From NCBI RefSeq assembly GCF_000716675.1, contig NZ_JNXT01000018.1:70229-134228 (forward strand): a stretch of 64,000 nucleotides of DNA, written 5' to 3'. Numbering within the stretch: the stretch's first letter is position 1; each line of letters starts with the position of its first letter. Origin of the DNA: Streptomyces alboflavus. Its GTDB lineage: Bacteria; Actinomycetota; Actinomycetes; Streptomycetales; Streptomycetaceae. A program made the translations under genes and the position numbers. This document shows positions 1-8,042 of the stretch, piece by piece. The notes under the pieces were generated by a model. That model saw only the letters and a program-made list of their open reading frames with translations. It searched no databases and had not been told where the DNA came from.

Positions 1-1
1 G

Positions 2-352
2 GTGATCCCGGCCGACGCCGACCGCTGCGATGGCAAGGCCGTCTGCGCCACCCTCGACGCTCTCGCCGACGCCTGGGAGCGCGGTGACGCGGAGGCATAC
101 GGCCGCCAGTTCACCGAGGACGGCACGTACACCACTTACATAGGCAGCCACTACGAGGGCCGCGCCGACATCACCGCGAGCCACCGCGCGCTCTTCAAGG
201 GCTTCCTCAAGGACAGCAAGCTCGCGGCCAGGTACCTCGACATGCGCTTCCTGACCAAGGACGTCGCCGTCCTCACCAGCTGCGGCGCCGATTACACCGG
301 TGACAAGCCGGGCGCGGACGAACTCTCGAAGGTGACGACCTTCGCGCCCTGA
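2..352 (+). CDS. SnoaL-like (SgcJ/EcaC-type) protein, probably truncated
   Basis: The reading frame begins at a GTG on the second base of the window, so the true start may lie further left. Residues 15-50 show the helix and aromatic/acidic pattern of the SnoaL-like (NTF2 fold) superfamily: a W-x-x-GD-x-x-A-Y stretch followed by F-T-E-D-G-T-Y. SgcJ/EcaC-type proteins of this fold are small cone-shaped proteins of mostly unknown biochemical role. The frame stops just after the K-V-T-T-F strand. Family members usually carry one more strand and a short tail there, so about 20-25 residues seem to be missing. It could be a 3'-truncated gene or simply a short variant. Confidence 0.55.
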   Translation: MIPADADRCDGKAVCATLDALADAWERGDAEAYGRQFTEDGTYTTYIGSHYEGRADITASHRALFKGFLKDSKLAARYLDMRFLTKDVAVLTSCGADYTGDKPGADELSKVTTFAP

Positions 353-490
353 TCACACCAACGCCCTGACCTGCGTAAGCGCAATCCAAGCCGGTCCCGG
401 CTACGCCGAACCTCATTCGGAAGCTGCGACTGGGGAGGATCTGGGGACTGCGGTGCCGAGGGCGTTGCCGGACTCCCCGGTCCAGGGCCG

Positions 491-1330
491 TCATTCCGGG
501 GCCGCGGCCAGTTCGAAGCGGAGGTAGCGTTCCACGGAGCGGGCCAGGACCTCGTTGCCGTTCGAAGGGACGACCCGGTGCCACCAGGCGCCGTAGATGC
601 GCTCGAAGCGGTAGCCGGCGAGGAGGTCCGCTGCCGCGCGGACCGCGTGCGGGCGCTCCGGGATGTGGTTGGCGTAGCTGTACATGAGGGTCACCCAGCG
701 GTTGTCCGGGCAGACGTTGACCACGTCGCCCGTGAAGAGTGCCCCGTCGCCCGCGCTCCAGTGCAGGACCGCGCTGCCCGGGAAGTGCACGCCCGGGTTG
801 ATCAGGGTCACCTCGTCGGTGAGCTGGAGCGTGCGGCCGCTCCAGAACCGCACGGCCGGGTCCGGGCGGCCCACCCACTGCCGGTCGGCCTCGTGCAGGT
901 GGACCGGGGCGTCGAAGGCGTGGGCCCACTCCACCATCGAGGAGTAGAAGTGCGGATGGCTGATCGCGATGTGGTCGATGCCGCCGACCTCCTCGACGGC
1001 CCGCACCATCGCGTCGTCGAGGTACGGCACGCAGTCCCACAGCACCTTCCCGGCGGCGGTGCGCAGGAGGAGGGCGCGCTGGCCGATGGCGAACTGCGGG
1101 GTGACGCCGATGCCGAGGACGTCGGGCCCCTGCTCCTCGAAGAGGCCGCTGTGGCCCTCCTCGCGCAACCCGGCCAGCGTCGTCCACTGCTGGCCGCCCC
1201 GGCCCACGTACTGCCGCTCGTCCAGACAGACCGGGCAGTCCGGGCGGGCGGCGGCGTACTGGGTGCCGCAGGTGCGGCAGATCGGGGGTGCGGGAGCCGG
1301 GGCGGAGGTGGGGGTGGGGGTGTCAGTCAC
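491..1330 (-). CDS. MBL-fold metallo-hydrolase with N-terminal zinc ribbon
   Basis: The 279-residue protein starts with a rubredoxin-like ribbon (C18-x2-C21 and C32-x2-C35), followed by a metallo-beta-lactamase fold. The metal motif is degenerate: residues 125-130 read HPHFYS where classical members have HxHxDH. The later T-G-D (about 200-202) and histidines near 180 are kept. This variant occurs in a subfamily of actinobacterial MBL proteins, so metal binding may differ from hydrolases such as glyoxalase II. The GTG start at 1330 overlaps the stop of the upstream epimerase gene (GTGACTGA), so the two are translationally coupled. The substrate cannot be told from sequence. Confidence 0.8.
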   Translation of the reverse strand: MTDTPTPTSAPAPAPPICRTCGTQYAAARPDCPVCLDERQYVGRGGQQWTTLAGLREEGHSGLFEEQGPDVLGIGVTPQFAIGQRALLLRTAAGKVLWDCVPYLDDAMVRAVEEVGGIDHIAISHPHFYSSMVEWAHAFDAPVHLHEADRQWVGRPDPAVRFWSGRTLQLTDEVTLINPGVHFPGSAVLHWSAGDGALFTGDVVNVCPDNRWVTLMYSYANHIPERPHAVRAAADLLAGYRFERIYGAWWHRVVPSNGNEVLARSVERYLRFELAAAPE

Positions 1331-2249
1331 GGCTGGCTCCGGTCGGTTCGGGGAGGTCGGTCGGTTCGGTCAGTTCGGTCAGTTCGGTCAGTTCGGTCAG
1401 TTCGGTGAGGACGTACGGGCGGCTCGGGCGCCAGCCCAGTTCCTCGACGGCGCGCCGCCCCGATACCACCTGGTCGAGCGCGAGCGCCTCGGCGAACGGC
1501 TCCCCGAGCGCCTCCGCGGCCTCGGCGATCGGCCACGGCTCGGCTCGGCCCGTGCCGCCCGCGGCGATGTCGGCCGCCGCCGCGAGCGCGACCGCGGGGA
1601 CGGACTCCCATGCCACGCCGTGCAGCAGGTGCCCCGCGTGCGCCTTGGTCAGCGCGAGGGCGTACAGCTCGGCGAGGTCGTCGACGTGCACCATCGGCCA
1701 GCGGGTCGTGACCGGACCGACGTAGCGGCCCGCGCCGTGCTCCCGGGCCCAGCCGGTCATCAGGGCGGGGATGCCGCCGCCCCGGCCGTACGCGATGCCC
1801 GGGCGTATCACCACGGCCCGCACGTCGTCCCCGGCGGTGGCGAGCACCCGCTGCTCGATCCGCGGCCGGTAGCCGACGATCGCGATCGGGTCGGTGGCGG
1901 CGTCCTCGGCCAGCGGGGTGTCCCCGGTGGCGCCGAGCACCCACACGCCGCTCGTGTAGACGTACGCGCGGCCCGTGCCACGCAGCGGCGCGACCAGCGC
2001 CTCCAGGGCGGCGGTGTCCACCGCCTCGTCGCCGGTCGGCGTGGCCAGGTTCACCACCGCGTCCACGTCGTCCGTCACCGCCGCGCGCAGCGACGACGGG
2101 TCGGCCAGATCGCCGACCCGCACCGGTGTGTCCGAGTGCGGCCCGGCCGCGTTCTTGACCAGGGGCACCACGTCGTGCCCCTCCCGCGTCAGTCGCGCCA
2201 CCACCGCGGAACCGATGTATCCGGTGGCACCGAGGACCAGAACTTTCAT
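1323..2249 (-). CDS. NAD(P)-dependent epimerase/dehydratase family protein
   Basis: This 308-residue Rossmann-fold protein opens with MKVLVLGATGYIG, the G-x-x-G-x-x-G dinucleotide motif of extended short-chain dehydrogenases. Y-x-x-R-I-E-Q lies at the expected position of the catalytic Tyr-x-x-x-Lys but lacks the lysine, so it may be an atypical (NmrA- or sugar-epimerase-like) member. The ATG at 2249 is chosen because GGGAGA sits just upstream; a TTG one codon earlier is possible. The C-terminal tail is built from the tripeptide L-T-E encoded by a 9-bp tandem repeat and is probably disordered. It is coupled to the downstream metallo-hydrolase gene. Substrate unknown. Confidence 0.8.
   Translation of the reverse strand: MKVLVLGATGYIGSAVVARLTREGHDVVPLVKNAAGPHSDTPVRVGDLADPSSLRAAVTDDVDAVVNLATPTGDEAVDTAALEALVAPLRGTGRAYVYTSGVWVLGATGDTPLAEDAATDPIAIVGYRPRIEQRVLATAGDDVRAVVIRPGIAYGRGGGIPALMTGWAREHGAGRYVGPVTTRWPMVHVDDLAELYALALTKAHAGHLLHGVAWESVPAVALAAAADIAAGGTGRAEPWPIAEAAEALGEPFAEALALDQVVSGRRAVEELGWRPSRPYVLTELTELTELTELTEPTDLPEPTGASRD
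1360..1404. repeat. 9-bp tandem repeat (5 units) inside a coding tail
   Basis: Five consecutive 9-bp units (GTCAGTTCG, the first one variant) encode L-T-E repeats at the C-terminus of the epimerase on the minus strand. The unit keeps frame, so copy-number change alters only tail length. Confidence 0.9.
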
Positions 2250-2332
2250 CAACTCTCCCTAGTGGACGTGCTCGAACGGCAGGACAGCTCGAACGGGAAG
2301 ACAGTAGGAACCGCGTCCGGACCTGCGGATCC

Positions 2333-2364
2333 GTCGAATGACCTGGGTGTCGAATGACCTGGGT
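2333..2364. repeat. Perfect 16-bp tandem duplication upstream of the epimerase gene
   Basis: GTCGAATGACCTGGGT occurs twice head to tail in the 154-bp gap between the LAL regulator gene and the epimerase start. It lies 84-115 bp upstream of that start. Position suggests a regulatory site, but no partner factor is identified. Confidence 0.7.
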
Positions 2365-2403
2365 GTCGTACCGGCGTTCGTACGGGGCGGGGGCGGGTGG
2401 GCG

Positions 2404-5235
2404 TCAGCCCAGGTCCAGCGCTCCGAGTGCGGCCCGCGAGGCCACACCGAGCTTCGGGTAGGCGTTGGACAGGTGGTAGCCGACCGTGCGCGGGCTCAGG
2501 AACAGGCGCGCGCCGATGTCCCGGTTGCTCAGGCCCGTCGCCGCGAGCCGGACCACCCGCAGCTCCTGTGCGGTCAGCCGGCCCACGAGGTCCGTGCCCG
2601 TCGCCGACGCGGCGGGGCTGGCACCGGCGGCGCGCAGCTCCGTGCGGGCCCGGTCCGCCCAGGCGGCCGCCGGCATCCGCTCGAACGACGCGAGCGCCGT
2701 GGTCAGTTCCTCCCTGGCGGCGGCCCTGCGCTTCGCCCGGCGCAGCCACTCCCCGTAAAGGAGCCGGGTGCGTGCCTCCTCGAACGGGCGGCCGTCCCCC
2801 TCGTGGGCGGCGAGCGCCCGCTCGTAGAGCTCCTCGGCCGCCGCGCCGTCGGCGGCGAGCAAGGCGCGGCAGCGCAGCTCCACCGCGCCCGCCCACGCGG
2901 TCCCGGTGGCGCGGGCCCAGGGCGTGAACCGGTCGGCGGCCCGCCGGGCTTCGGCGGCCCGGTCGGTCCGGACGGCGGCCTCCACCTGGTCGGGCAGGCT
3001 GTGCACGGACACCATGAGGTGCCGCTGCGGGCCGCCGGTGAGGCCGGCGAAACGTCGCAGCGCCCGGTCGTAGCGGCCCAGGCCGAGGTCGAGCAGGCCG
3101 TGCGCCCTGGCCAGCCAGATCGGGATCGGGGCGACACCGAGGTACGGGTCCCGCCCCGCGGTCTCCCGCCCGCCGCCCGGCCGGTCCCCGCCCCCCGGTC
3201 CGTCGGCACCCGCCAGCCCCTCCGGGCCACCGGGCTCCTCCCCTTGGAGCGCGGCAAGCACCACCAGGACACCGCTGAGCATCGTGGCGAGATGGCGCTG
3301 ACCGGTGTCGCAGGCGATCTCCAGACCCTCGACCGCCGTCGTGTACGCGTCCCGGTGCCGGCCCAGGAACAGCCGCAGCCGCGCAAGGCGCAGCAGCACC
3401 CGCGGCAGCACCCCCACGGCGCCCTCCGCACGGCACTCCCGCTCCAGCGCGACGGCCTCGTCGTGCACGGTGCGGTACTCGCCGAGCAGCATGTCCCAGC
3501 CGTGCAGCCGCACCTGTTCGGCCAGGCTGCGTTCCTTCCGTGTCTCCACGACGTACGCGGCGAACTCCCGTACCGCCGCCGCCCCGCCCGCCGCGTCACC
3601 CACCAGCGTGTCGAGCACCCCGGCCGCGCCACGGTGCACGGGATCCCCGCCGAAGTCCAGACCGGCCGTCCGCGCCCGGGTGTCCCGGGCCGCCGCGGCC
3701 GGGTCCGGGGCGTCCCAGGCCATGACGGCCGACTCGAACAACAGCCACGCCCCCGTGGCGGGATGGCGCGCCGTCACGTCGGACGCCGCGTCGACGAGCA
3801 GCAGCCGCGCCGACTCCGCGCGGCCCTGCCCGTGTTCGAGCGCGGCCCGGACGCTGGCGAGCCTGGCGAGGGTCAGCGGGCTGCTCACCTGCCCCACCTC
3901 GTCGGCGAGCGCCCCCGCGAGCTCCACCTGTCCGGCCTCGGCCGCGGCGGCCGACGCGGCGGCGAGGCGCAGCGACCGGGCCTCCTGGTCCTCGGTGAGC
4001 CGCGCGGCCCGCCGGTAGGCGGCGGCGACCGCCGCCCGGCCGCCCCGCGAGCGGAACTGCTCGGCGCTGCGCTCCAGTTCGGCGGCGACCTCCTCGTCGT
4101 AGCCGACGGTCGCCACGGCCAGGTGCCAGGCCCGGCGGCCCATGTCCCCGGCGGCGGGCGCCGCTTCGGCGAGCGCCCGGTGGGCGGCCGCCCGCTCGAC
4201 GAGGACCGCTCCCTGGTAGGCGGCGGCCCGCGCCAGCGGATGCCGGAAGGCGATGCGGCGCCCGGACACCCGCACCAGGTCGGCCGCCTCCGCCGGGCCG
4301 AGGTCCCCGGCGGCGGCGCCCACCCGCTCTCCCGCCGCCAGCACGAGCGCCACGTCACCGGTGTCGTCCGCGGCGGCGACCGTCAGGAGCAGACGGGTCG
4401 GCGCGGGCAGCGCCCGGATCCGCTCGTCGAAGATTCGCCGCACCCGCCACGAGGCCGGAAGGACGGCGATCTCCCGTGCGTCCAGCGGCTCGCTCCCGTC
4501 CCGCTGGGCCTTCGTCAGCGCCCCCGCCAGCTCCACCAGGGCGAGCGGATTGCCCTGTGCGAGCCCGAGGATCCGGCTGCTCACGTCGGCGCGCAGGTCG
4601 GGCGCCCGGCCGACGAGGAGCGCCGCGCCCTCCGCGTCGGTCAACGGCCCGAGGTGCAGCACCGGCAGGCCCGGCGCGGCGTCGAACACCACCGAGTCCT
4701 CGTGCGCGGCGAACACCATGGCCACCCGCCCCCTGCCGAGCCGACGGGCCGCGAACAGCAGCGCGTCCACGGTCTCCAGGTCCAGCCACTGCGCGTCGTC
4801 GACCAGGACCACGACCGGACGTTCCTCGGACAGCTCGTCGAGCAGGCCGAGCGTCGCGGCCCCGACCAGGAAGCGGTCCCCCGCGGGCACGTCGTCCAGG
4901 GCGACCGCCCCGCGCAGCGCCCGCAACTGACGCTCCGGCAACCCTCCGGCCCGGTCCAGGGCGCCCCGCAGGAGCATGTGCAGACCGGCGTACGGCAGCG
5001 CCGCCTCCGACTGGACACCCGTGCACCGCAGCAGCCGGGCTCCGTCCGCCGCCGCGGCGCACCGGTCGAGCAGCGCCGTCTTGCCCGACCCCGCCTCGCC
5101 GATGAGCACCACGGCACCGCCTCTGCTCTCCCGGGCTCCCGCCAAGAGCCCGTCGAGGACCTGCCGTTCGTGGTCCCGGCCGCTGAGGCCGACGGGCTTC
5201 CGGTCGACGGCGCCTGCCCCGACGGCGTCGGTCAT
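2404..5235 (-). CDS. LAL-family LuxR transcriptional regulator (AAA ATPase + LuxR HTH)
   Basis: A 943-residue large ATP-binding regulator of the LuxR family. The N-terminal AAA module has a Walker A motif GEAGSGKT at residues 46-53 and a Walker B strand VVVLVDDAQWLD. The middle is a long helical, TPR/MalT-like region. The last about 60 residues form a LuxR-type HTH (L-T-A-Q-E-L-R-V-V-R-L-A-A-x-G-L-S-N-R-D-I). Such proteins usually act as ATP-dependent activators of antibiotic or catabolic genes. The start at 5235 is chosen over upstream in-frame codons because GGGAG precedes it and homologous sequence begins there (MTDAVGAGAVDRKPVGLSGR). It may control the epimerase/metallo-hydrolase pair downstream, but nothing proves this. 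Confidence 0.9.
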   Translation of the reverse strand: MTDAVGAGAVDRKPVGLSGRDHERQVLDGLLAGARESRGGAVVLIGEAGSGKTALLDRCAAAADGARLLRCTGVQSEAALPYAGLHMLLRGALDRAGGLPERQLRALRGAVALDDVPAGDRFLVGAATLGLLDELSEERPVVVLVDDAQWLDLETVDALLFAARRLGRGRVAMVFAAHEDSVVFDAAPGLPVLHLGPLTDAEGAALLVGRAPDLRADVSSRILGLAQGNPLALVELAGALTKAQRDGSEPLDAREIAVLPASWRVRRIFDERIRALPAPTRLLLTVAAADDTGDVALVLAAGERVGAAAGDLGPAEAADLVRVSGRRIAFRHPLARAAAYQGAVLVERAAAHRALAEAAPAAGDMGRRAWHLAVATVGYDEEVAAELERSAEQFRSRGGRAAVAAAYRRAARLTEDQEARSLRLAAASAAAAEAGQVELAGALADEVGQVSSPLTLARLASVRAALEHGQGRAESARLLLVDAASDVTARHPATGAWLLFESAVMAWDAPDPAAAARDTRARTAGLDFGGDPVHRGAAGVLDTLVGDAAGGAAAVREFAAYVVETRKERSLAEQVRLHGWDMLLGEYRTVHDEAVALERECRAEGAVGVLPRVLLRLARLRLFLGRHRDAYTTAVEGLEIACDTGQRHLATMLSGVLVVLAALQGEEPGGPEGLAGADGPGGGDRPGGGRETAGRDPYLGVAPIPIWLARAHGLLDLGLGRYDRALRRFAGLTGGPQRHLMVSVHSLPDQVEAAVRTDRAAEARRAADRFTPWARATGTAWAGAVELRCRALLAADGAAAEELYERALAAHEGDGRPFEEARTRLLYGEWLRRAKRRAAAREELTTALASFERMPAAAWADRARTELRAAGASPAASATGTDLVGRLTAQELRVVRLAATGLSNRDIGARLFLSPRTVGYHLSNAYPKLGVASRAALGALDLG

Positions 5236-5815
5236 CGGCGCTCTCCCGCTCTTCGGTACGCGGCAGGGGCCGACTCGTCCAGAGCCCCTTGTCGTTCGAC
5301 CGGCTGAACCGGGTCCCGGCCGGCGCCGAGCCTTCTGAGCATGCGATGTCCCCCCGTCCTGCACCGCCCCCTCCTGACCGGTGCCCGCGGCTCCATGATC
5401 TCCCTGAGCGGAGGCGTCGCCAACATCGGGTGTTCCCCTCCAGGACGGCCGGAGGCCTCGCTGACCTGCGGGTCTGCGAGCGGCGGGACCGGCTCCGACG
5501 GCCTCGCGCGGGGTGGGTGACAGACAACTTCCCCTGTACGTCGGAGCAGTTGGGCGTCCGCACGCCGGAGGGCGGTGTCCCAGATGCCGTCCGCGAGGGC
5601 CTCGGCCAGGGCGCAGTGCAGGACGGGGGCGTCCGTGGCGTACCTGCCGTCGAGGGGGTGGACGCCGCCCCTGCGGTCCGGGCCCTGTCCGCTCATGCCG
5701 GTGGCGGTCAGGTCGAGCCACGCGTATCGCCCCTGGGCACGGAGCGGTGCCCATTGGTCGCGGGCGGCTTCGAGGCCCCTTCGGCCGGTCGCGCCACCCT
5801 CGCGCGCCCGGTACG
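5236..5815. other. 580-bp gap; possible gene remnant on the minus strand
   Basis: No full gene is supported here. On the minus strand between about 5765 and 5514 an open frame encodes roughly 80 residues with protein-like composition (for example QGRYAWLDLTATGMSGQ and APVLHCALAEALADGIWDTA). Flanking residues in the same frame look like random high-GC translation, and no plausible start with a ribosome binding site is seen. It may be the decayed end of a helical protein. The 5236-5510 part holds the upstream region of the LAL regulator. Confidence 0.25.
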
Positions 5816-6601
5816 TCAGTCCGCGTCGAGGAAGTCGCGGGTCAGCTCGACGAGCCCGGTGGGGTCGGCGAACCAGTCCATGTGGCCCTCGCCGTCGAGT
5901 TCCACGAGGCGGGCGCCGGGGATCGCGGCGGCCAGTTGCCGTGAACCTTCCATGGGGATCATGTTGTCGCCGCCGAGGCCCACGACCAGGGTGGGCGCCG
6001 TGATGCGGGGCAGGAGGTCGCGGATGTCCACGCGCGCGCCGAGGTCGATCTGGCGGCCGATGCCGGGCGGCGGCCACGCGTCCGCGAGCGACTGGGCGAG
6101 CCCTTCGTGGCCGAACCGGTCGAGGGTGGCGGCGCTGAAGCCGGTGAGCGCGGAGAACCTCTTGAACAACTCGCGGTCGGTGTCGAGGAGTTTGCGCCAG
6201 GTCTCGAAGTAGAAGCCGTCCCGCGGCCCGGTCGAGTGCGCCCAGCCGCCGACCAGGACGAGGCGCCGCACGAGCCCGGGCTCGGTGGCGGCCGCGGCCG
6301 CCGCGGCGACCGCCCCCAGGGAGAAGCCGAGCAGGTCGACCGGCCCCGGGACCGCGTCCCGCGTCGCCGCGACGACCTGGTCGGCGATCAGCTCGACGGT
6401 CAGGTCCGAGCCGTCGTCGGCGGTCTCTCCGCTGCCGCTGAAGTTGGGGCGCACGACCGTACGGTCCCGGCTGAAGTCCCCCACCACGTTGCCGAAGACC
6501 TTCTCGGCGTCGCCGCCGGTGCCGTGGACCAGGACGAGGCCGGGTCCCTGACCGTCGACTTCGTAGTGGACCTGGGTGCGGCGGGTCGCGACGTAAGGCA
6601 T
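5816..6601 (-). CDS. Alpha/beta hydrolase
   Basis: A 261-residue alpha/beta-hydrolase fold protein. LVLVHGTGGD (about 25-34) is the oxyanion-hole strand, LLGFSLGAVAAAA carries the nucleophile elbow G-x-S-x-G with its serine near residue 95, and GEGHMDWF near the C-terminus supplies the catalytic histidine. An aspartate in LVVGLGGDNMIP completes the triad. This pattern fits esterases or lactonases; substrate unknown. The ATG at 6601 matches the usual start of this family; a GTG at 6613 is the alternative. It is divergent from a MarR gene with an operator-rich spacer between them, so it is a likely MarR target. Confidence 0.85.
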   Translation of the reverse strand: MPYVATRRTQVHYEVDGQGPGLVLVHGTGGDAEKVFGNVVGDFSRDRTVVRPNFSGSGETADDGSDLTVELIADQVVAATRDAVPGPVDLLGFSLGAVAAAAAAATEPGLVRRLVLVGGWAHSTGPRDGFYFETWRKLLDTDRELFKRFSALTGFSAATLDRFGHEGLAQSLADAWPPPGIGRQIDLGARVDIRDLLPRITAPTLVVGLGGDNMIPMEGSRQLAAAIPGARLVELDGEGHMDWFADPTGLVELTRDFLDAD

Positions 6602-6629
6602 GAAGATCACCACTCATATGGTCAGTACT

Positions 6630-6691
6630 AGTTGAATGAGCGCTAAGATAATGAGCGCTTACCTGAACGTCAACTAAGTCAGCGCTCAGGT
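6630..6691. promoter_or_regulatory. Divergent promoter with three AGCGCT-centred operator-like sites
   Basis: The AT-richer spacer between the hydrolase and MarR genes carries TGAGCGCTAA (6637-6646), TGAGCGCTTA (6652-6661) and TCAGCGCTCAGG (6679-6690), each built on the palindrome AGCGCT. Two wider inverted pairs are also present: AGTTGA (6630-6635)/TCAACT (6670-6675) and ACCTGA (6661-6666)/TCAGGT (6686-6691). MarR proteins typically bind such dyads next to their own genes, so autoregulation and control of the hydrolase are inferred. Confidence 0.6.
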
Positions 6692-6742
6692 AAAGTGCCG
6701 GGGAACGCCCCACGGGGCGGTCGGTCGGCCTCGGAGGTGCCC

Positions 6743-7243
6743 ATGACGGACGCGGTGGACGCGGTGATCGAACAGTGGGGCAGGGAGCGCCCCGACATCG
6801 ACTTCTGGCCCGTCGGCATCGTCGGCAGACTCCTGCGCATCTCCCGCATGTGGGACAAGGAGATCAAGGACTTCCTCGCGGGCCACGACCTGGAACCCGG
6901 GGAGTTCGACGTGCTCTCCACGTTGCGGCGCTCGGGCGCCCCCTATGAGCTGACCGCCGGCGCGTTCCTCAAGACGTCCCTGGTCACCACCGGCGCCATC
7001 ACACTGCGCGTCGACCGCATGCAGGGCAAGGGGCTCGTCGTCCGGACCCGCGCCGAAAGCGACCGGCGCTCCGTGAAGATCCGCCTCACCGACCACGGCC
7101 TCGACGTCATCGACCGCGTCCTGCCCCTGCACATCGCCAACGAGGCCCGCCTCCTCCAGGCCCTCGACCCCGAGGAGCGCGAGCGGCTGGCCGCGACCAT
7201 GAGCACCGTCCTCCAGTCCTACGGCGACCTCCCGTCGGCATAG
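6743..7243 (+). CDS. MarR family transcriptional regulator
   Basis: A 166-residue winged-helix protein. The core (LEPGEFDVLSTLRRSG, then the recognition segment LVTTGAITLRVDRMQGKGLV) and the wing (R-x-x-x-E-x-D-R-R-S-V) are classical MarR features. The start at 6743 has GGAGG 5-10 bases upstream, better than the in-frame codon at 6695. It is divergent from the alpha/beta hydrolase gene and probably represses it, with an unknown ligand lifting repression. The stop codon lies inside an 18-bp repeat that leads directly into the VOC gene. Confidence 0.9.
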   Translation: MTDAVDAVIEQWGRERPDIDFWPVGIVGRLLRISRMWDKEIKDFLAGHDLEPGEFDVLSTLRRSGAPYELTAGAFLKTSLVTTGAITLRVDRMQGKGLVVRTRAESDRRSVKIRLTDHGLDVIDRVLPLHIANEARLLQALDPEERERLAATMSTVLQSYGDLPSA

Positions 7244-7277
7244 GCTCCCCGGCGCTCGGCGGCATAGGCTCCCCGGC
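7236..7277. repeat. 18-bp direct repeat at the MarR-VOC junction
   Basis: CGGCATAGGCTCCCCGGC occurs at 7236-7253 and 7260-7277 (24-bp period). The first copy contains the MarR stop codon and the second abuts the VOC ATG, leaving that gene without an evident ribosome binding site. A small local duplication is the simplest origin. Confidence 0.85.
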
Positions 7278-8021
7278 ATGCCACTGCGACCCGTGCAGGT
7301 GAACTTCAAGGCGCTCGACGACTCGGTGGTCGGGCGGTTCTGGGCCGAGGCACTCGGCTGGGGCGTGTCCAGCGAGGCGCCCGGGGTGACCGATGTCGCG
7401 CCCGGCGGAGGCTTCGTGCGGCCGGACGCGACCGCCGTCCGCGTCGACGTCGTGACCGTGCAGGAGGCGAAGACGGCGACGAAGAACCGGCTGCACATCG
7501 ATCTCGCCAGCACCTCGGCGTCCCATCAGGAGGAGCTGGTCGCGCGCCTGAAGGCGCTCGGCGCGACGCCCGTCGACGTGGGGCAGGGCGAGGTGCCGTG
7601 GACAGTCCTCGCCGACCCGGAGGGCAACGAGTTCTGCGTCCTGGAACCCCGGGAGATCTACCGGGACACCGGGCCGATCGCCGCGATCGTGGTGGACTGC
7701 GCGGATCCGCGGGCCATGGCCCGGTTCTGGGGCGAGGCGATCGACTGGACCGTGCGCGAGGTGACCGACGAACACGCCTCGCTGCGCTCAGCGCAGGGGG
7801 TCGGCCCGTATCTGGAGTTCCTGCGCTCCACCGACGGGCACACCGTGCCGGACCGTCTCTGTCTCGACCTGTTGCCGTACTCCGGCGACGACCAGGAGGC
7901 GGAGGCGGCCCGGCTGCGGGCCCTCGGCGCCACCGACATCGACCGCGGCCAGGGCGACGTCCCGTGGCGGTGCATGGCCGACCCGGAGAGCCACGAGTTC
8001 CGCGTCCTCGGGACCCGCTGA
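7278..8021 (+). CDS. Two-domain VOC (glyoxalase-like) protein
   Basis: This 247-residue protein consists of two vicinal-oxygen-chelate modules in tandem (about 1-125 and 130-247). The duplication is visible in matching segments GQGEVPWTVLADPEGNEF and GQGDVPWRCMADPESHEF at the ends of the two modules. VOC proteins include glyoxalases, dioxygenases and antibiotic-binding resistance proteins. This actinobacterial subgroup (FWAEALGW / FWGEAIDW openings) has no assigned substrate. The ATG follows the MarR stop by 34 bp with no clear Shine-Dalgarno sequence, so it may be co-transcribed with the MarR gene. Confidence 0.85.
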   Translation: MPLRPVQVNFKALDDSVVGRFWAEALGWGVSSEAPGVTDVAPGGGFVRPDATAVRVDVVTVQEAKTATKNRLHIDLASTSASHQEELVARLKALGATPVDVGQGEVPWTVLADPEGNEFCVLEPREIYRDTGPIAAIVVDCADPRAMARFWGEAIDWTVREVTDEHASLRSAQGVGPYLEFLRSTDGHTVPDRLCLDLLPYSGDDQEAEAARLRALGATDIDRGQGDVPWRCMADPESHEFRVLGTR

Positions 8022-8042
8022 CCGCATCGGGAGGAGCGCGGC

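Noticed and set aside
2338..5307. 989-codon open frame on the plus strand opposite the LAL regulator
   Set aside because: High-GC shadow: codon positions follow the minus-strand gene, no domain is recognisable, and the composition is Arg/Gly/Pro noise.
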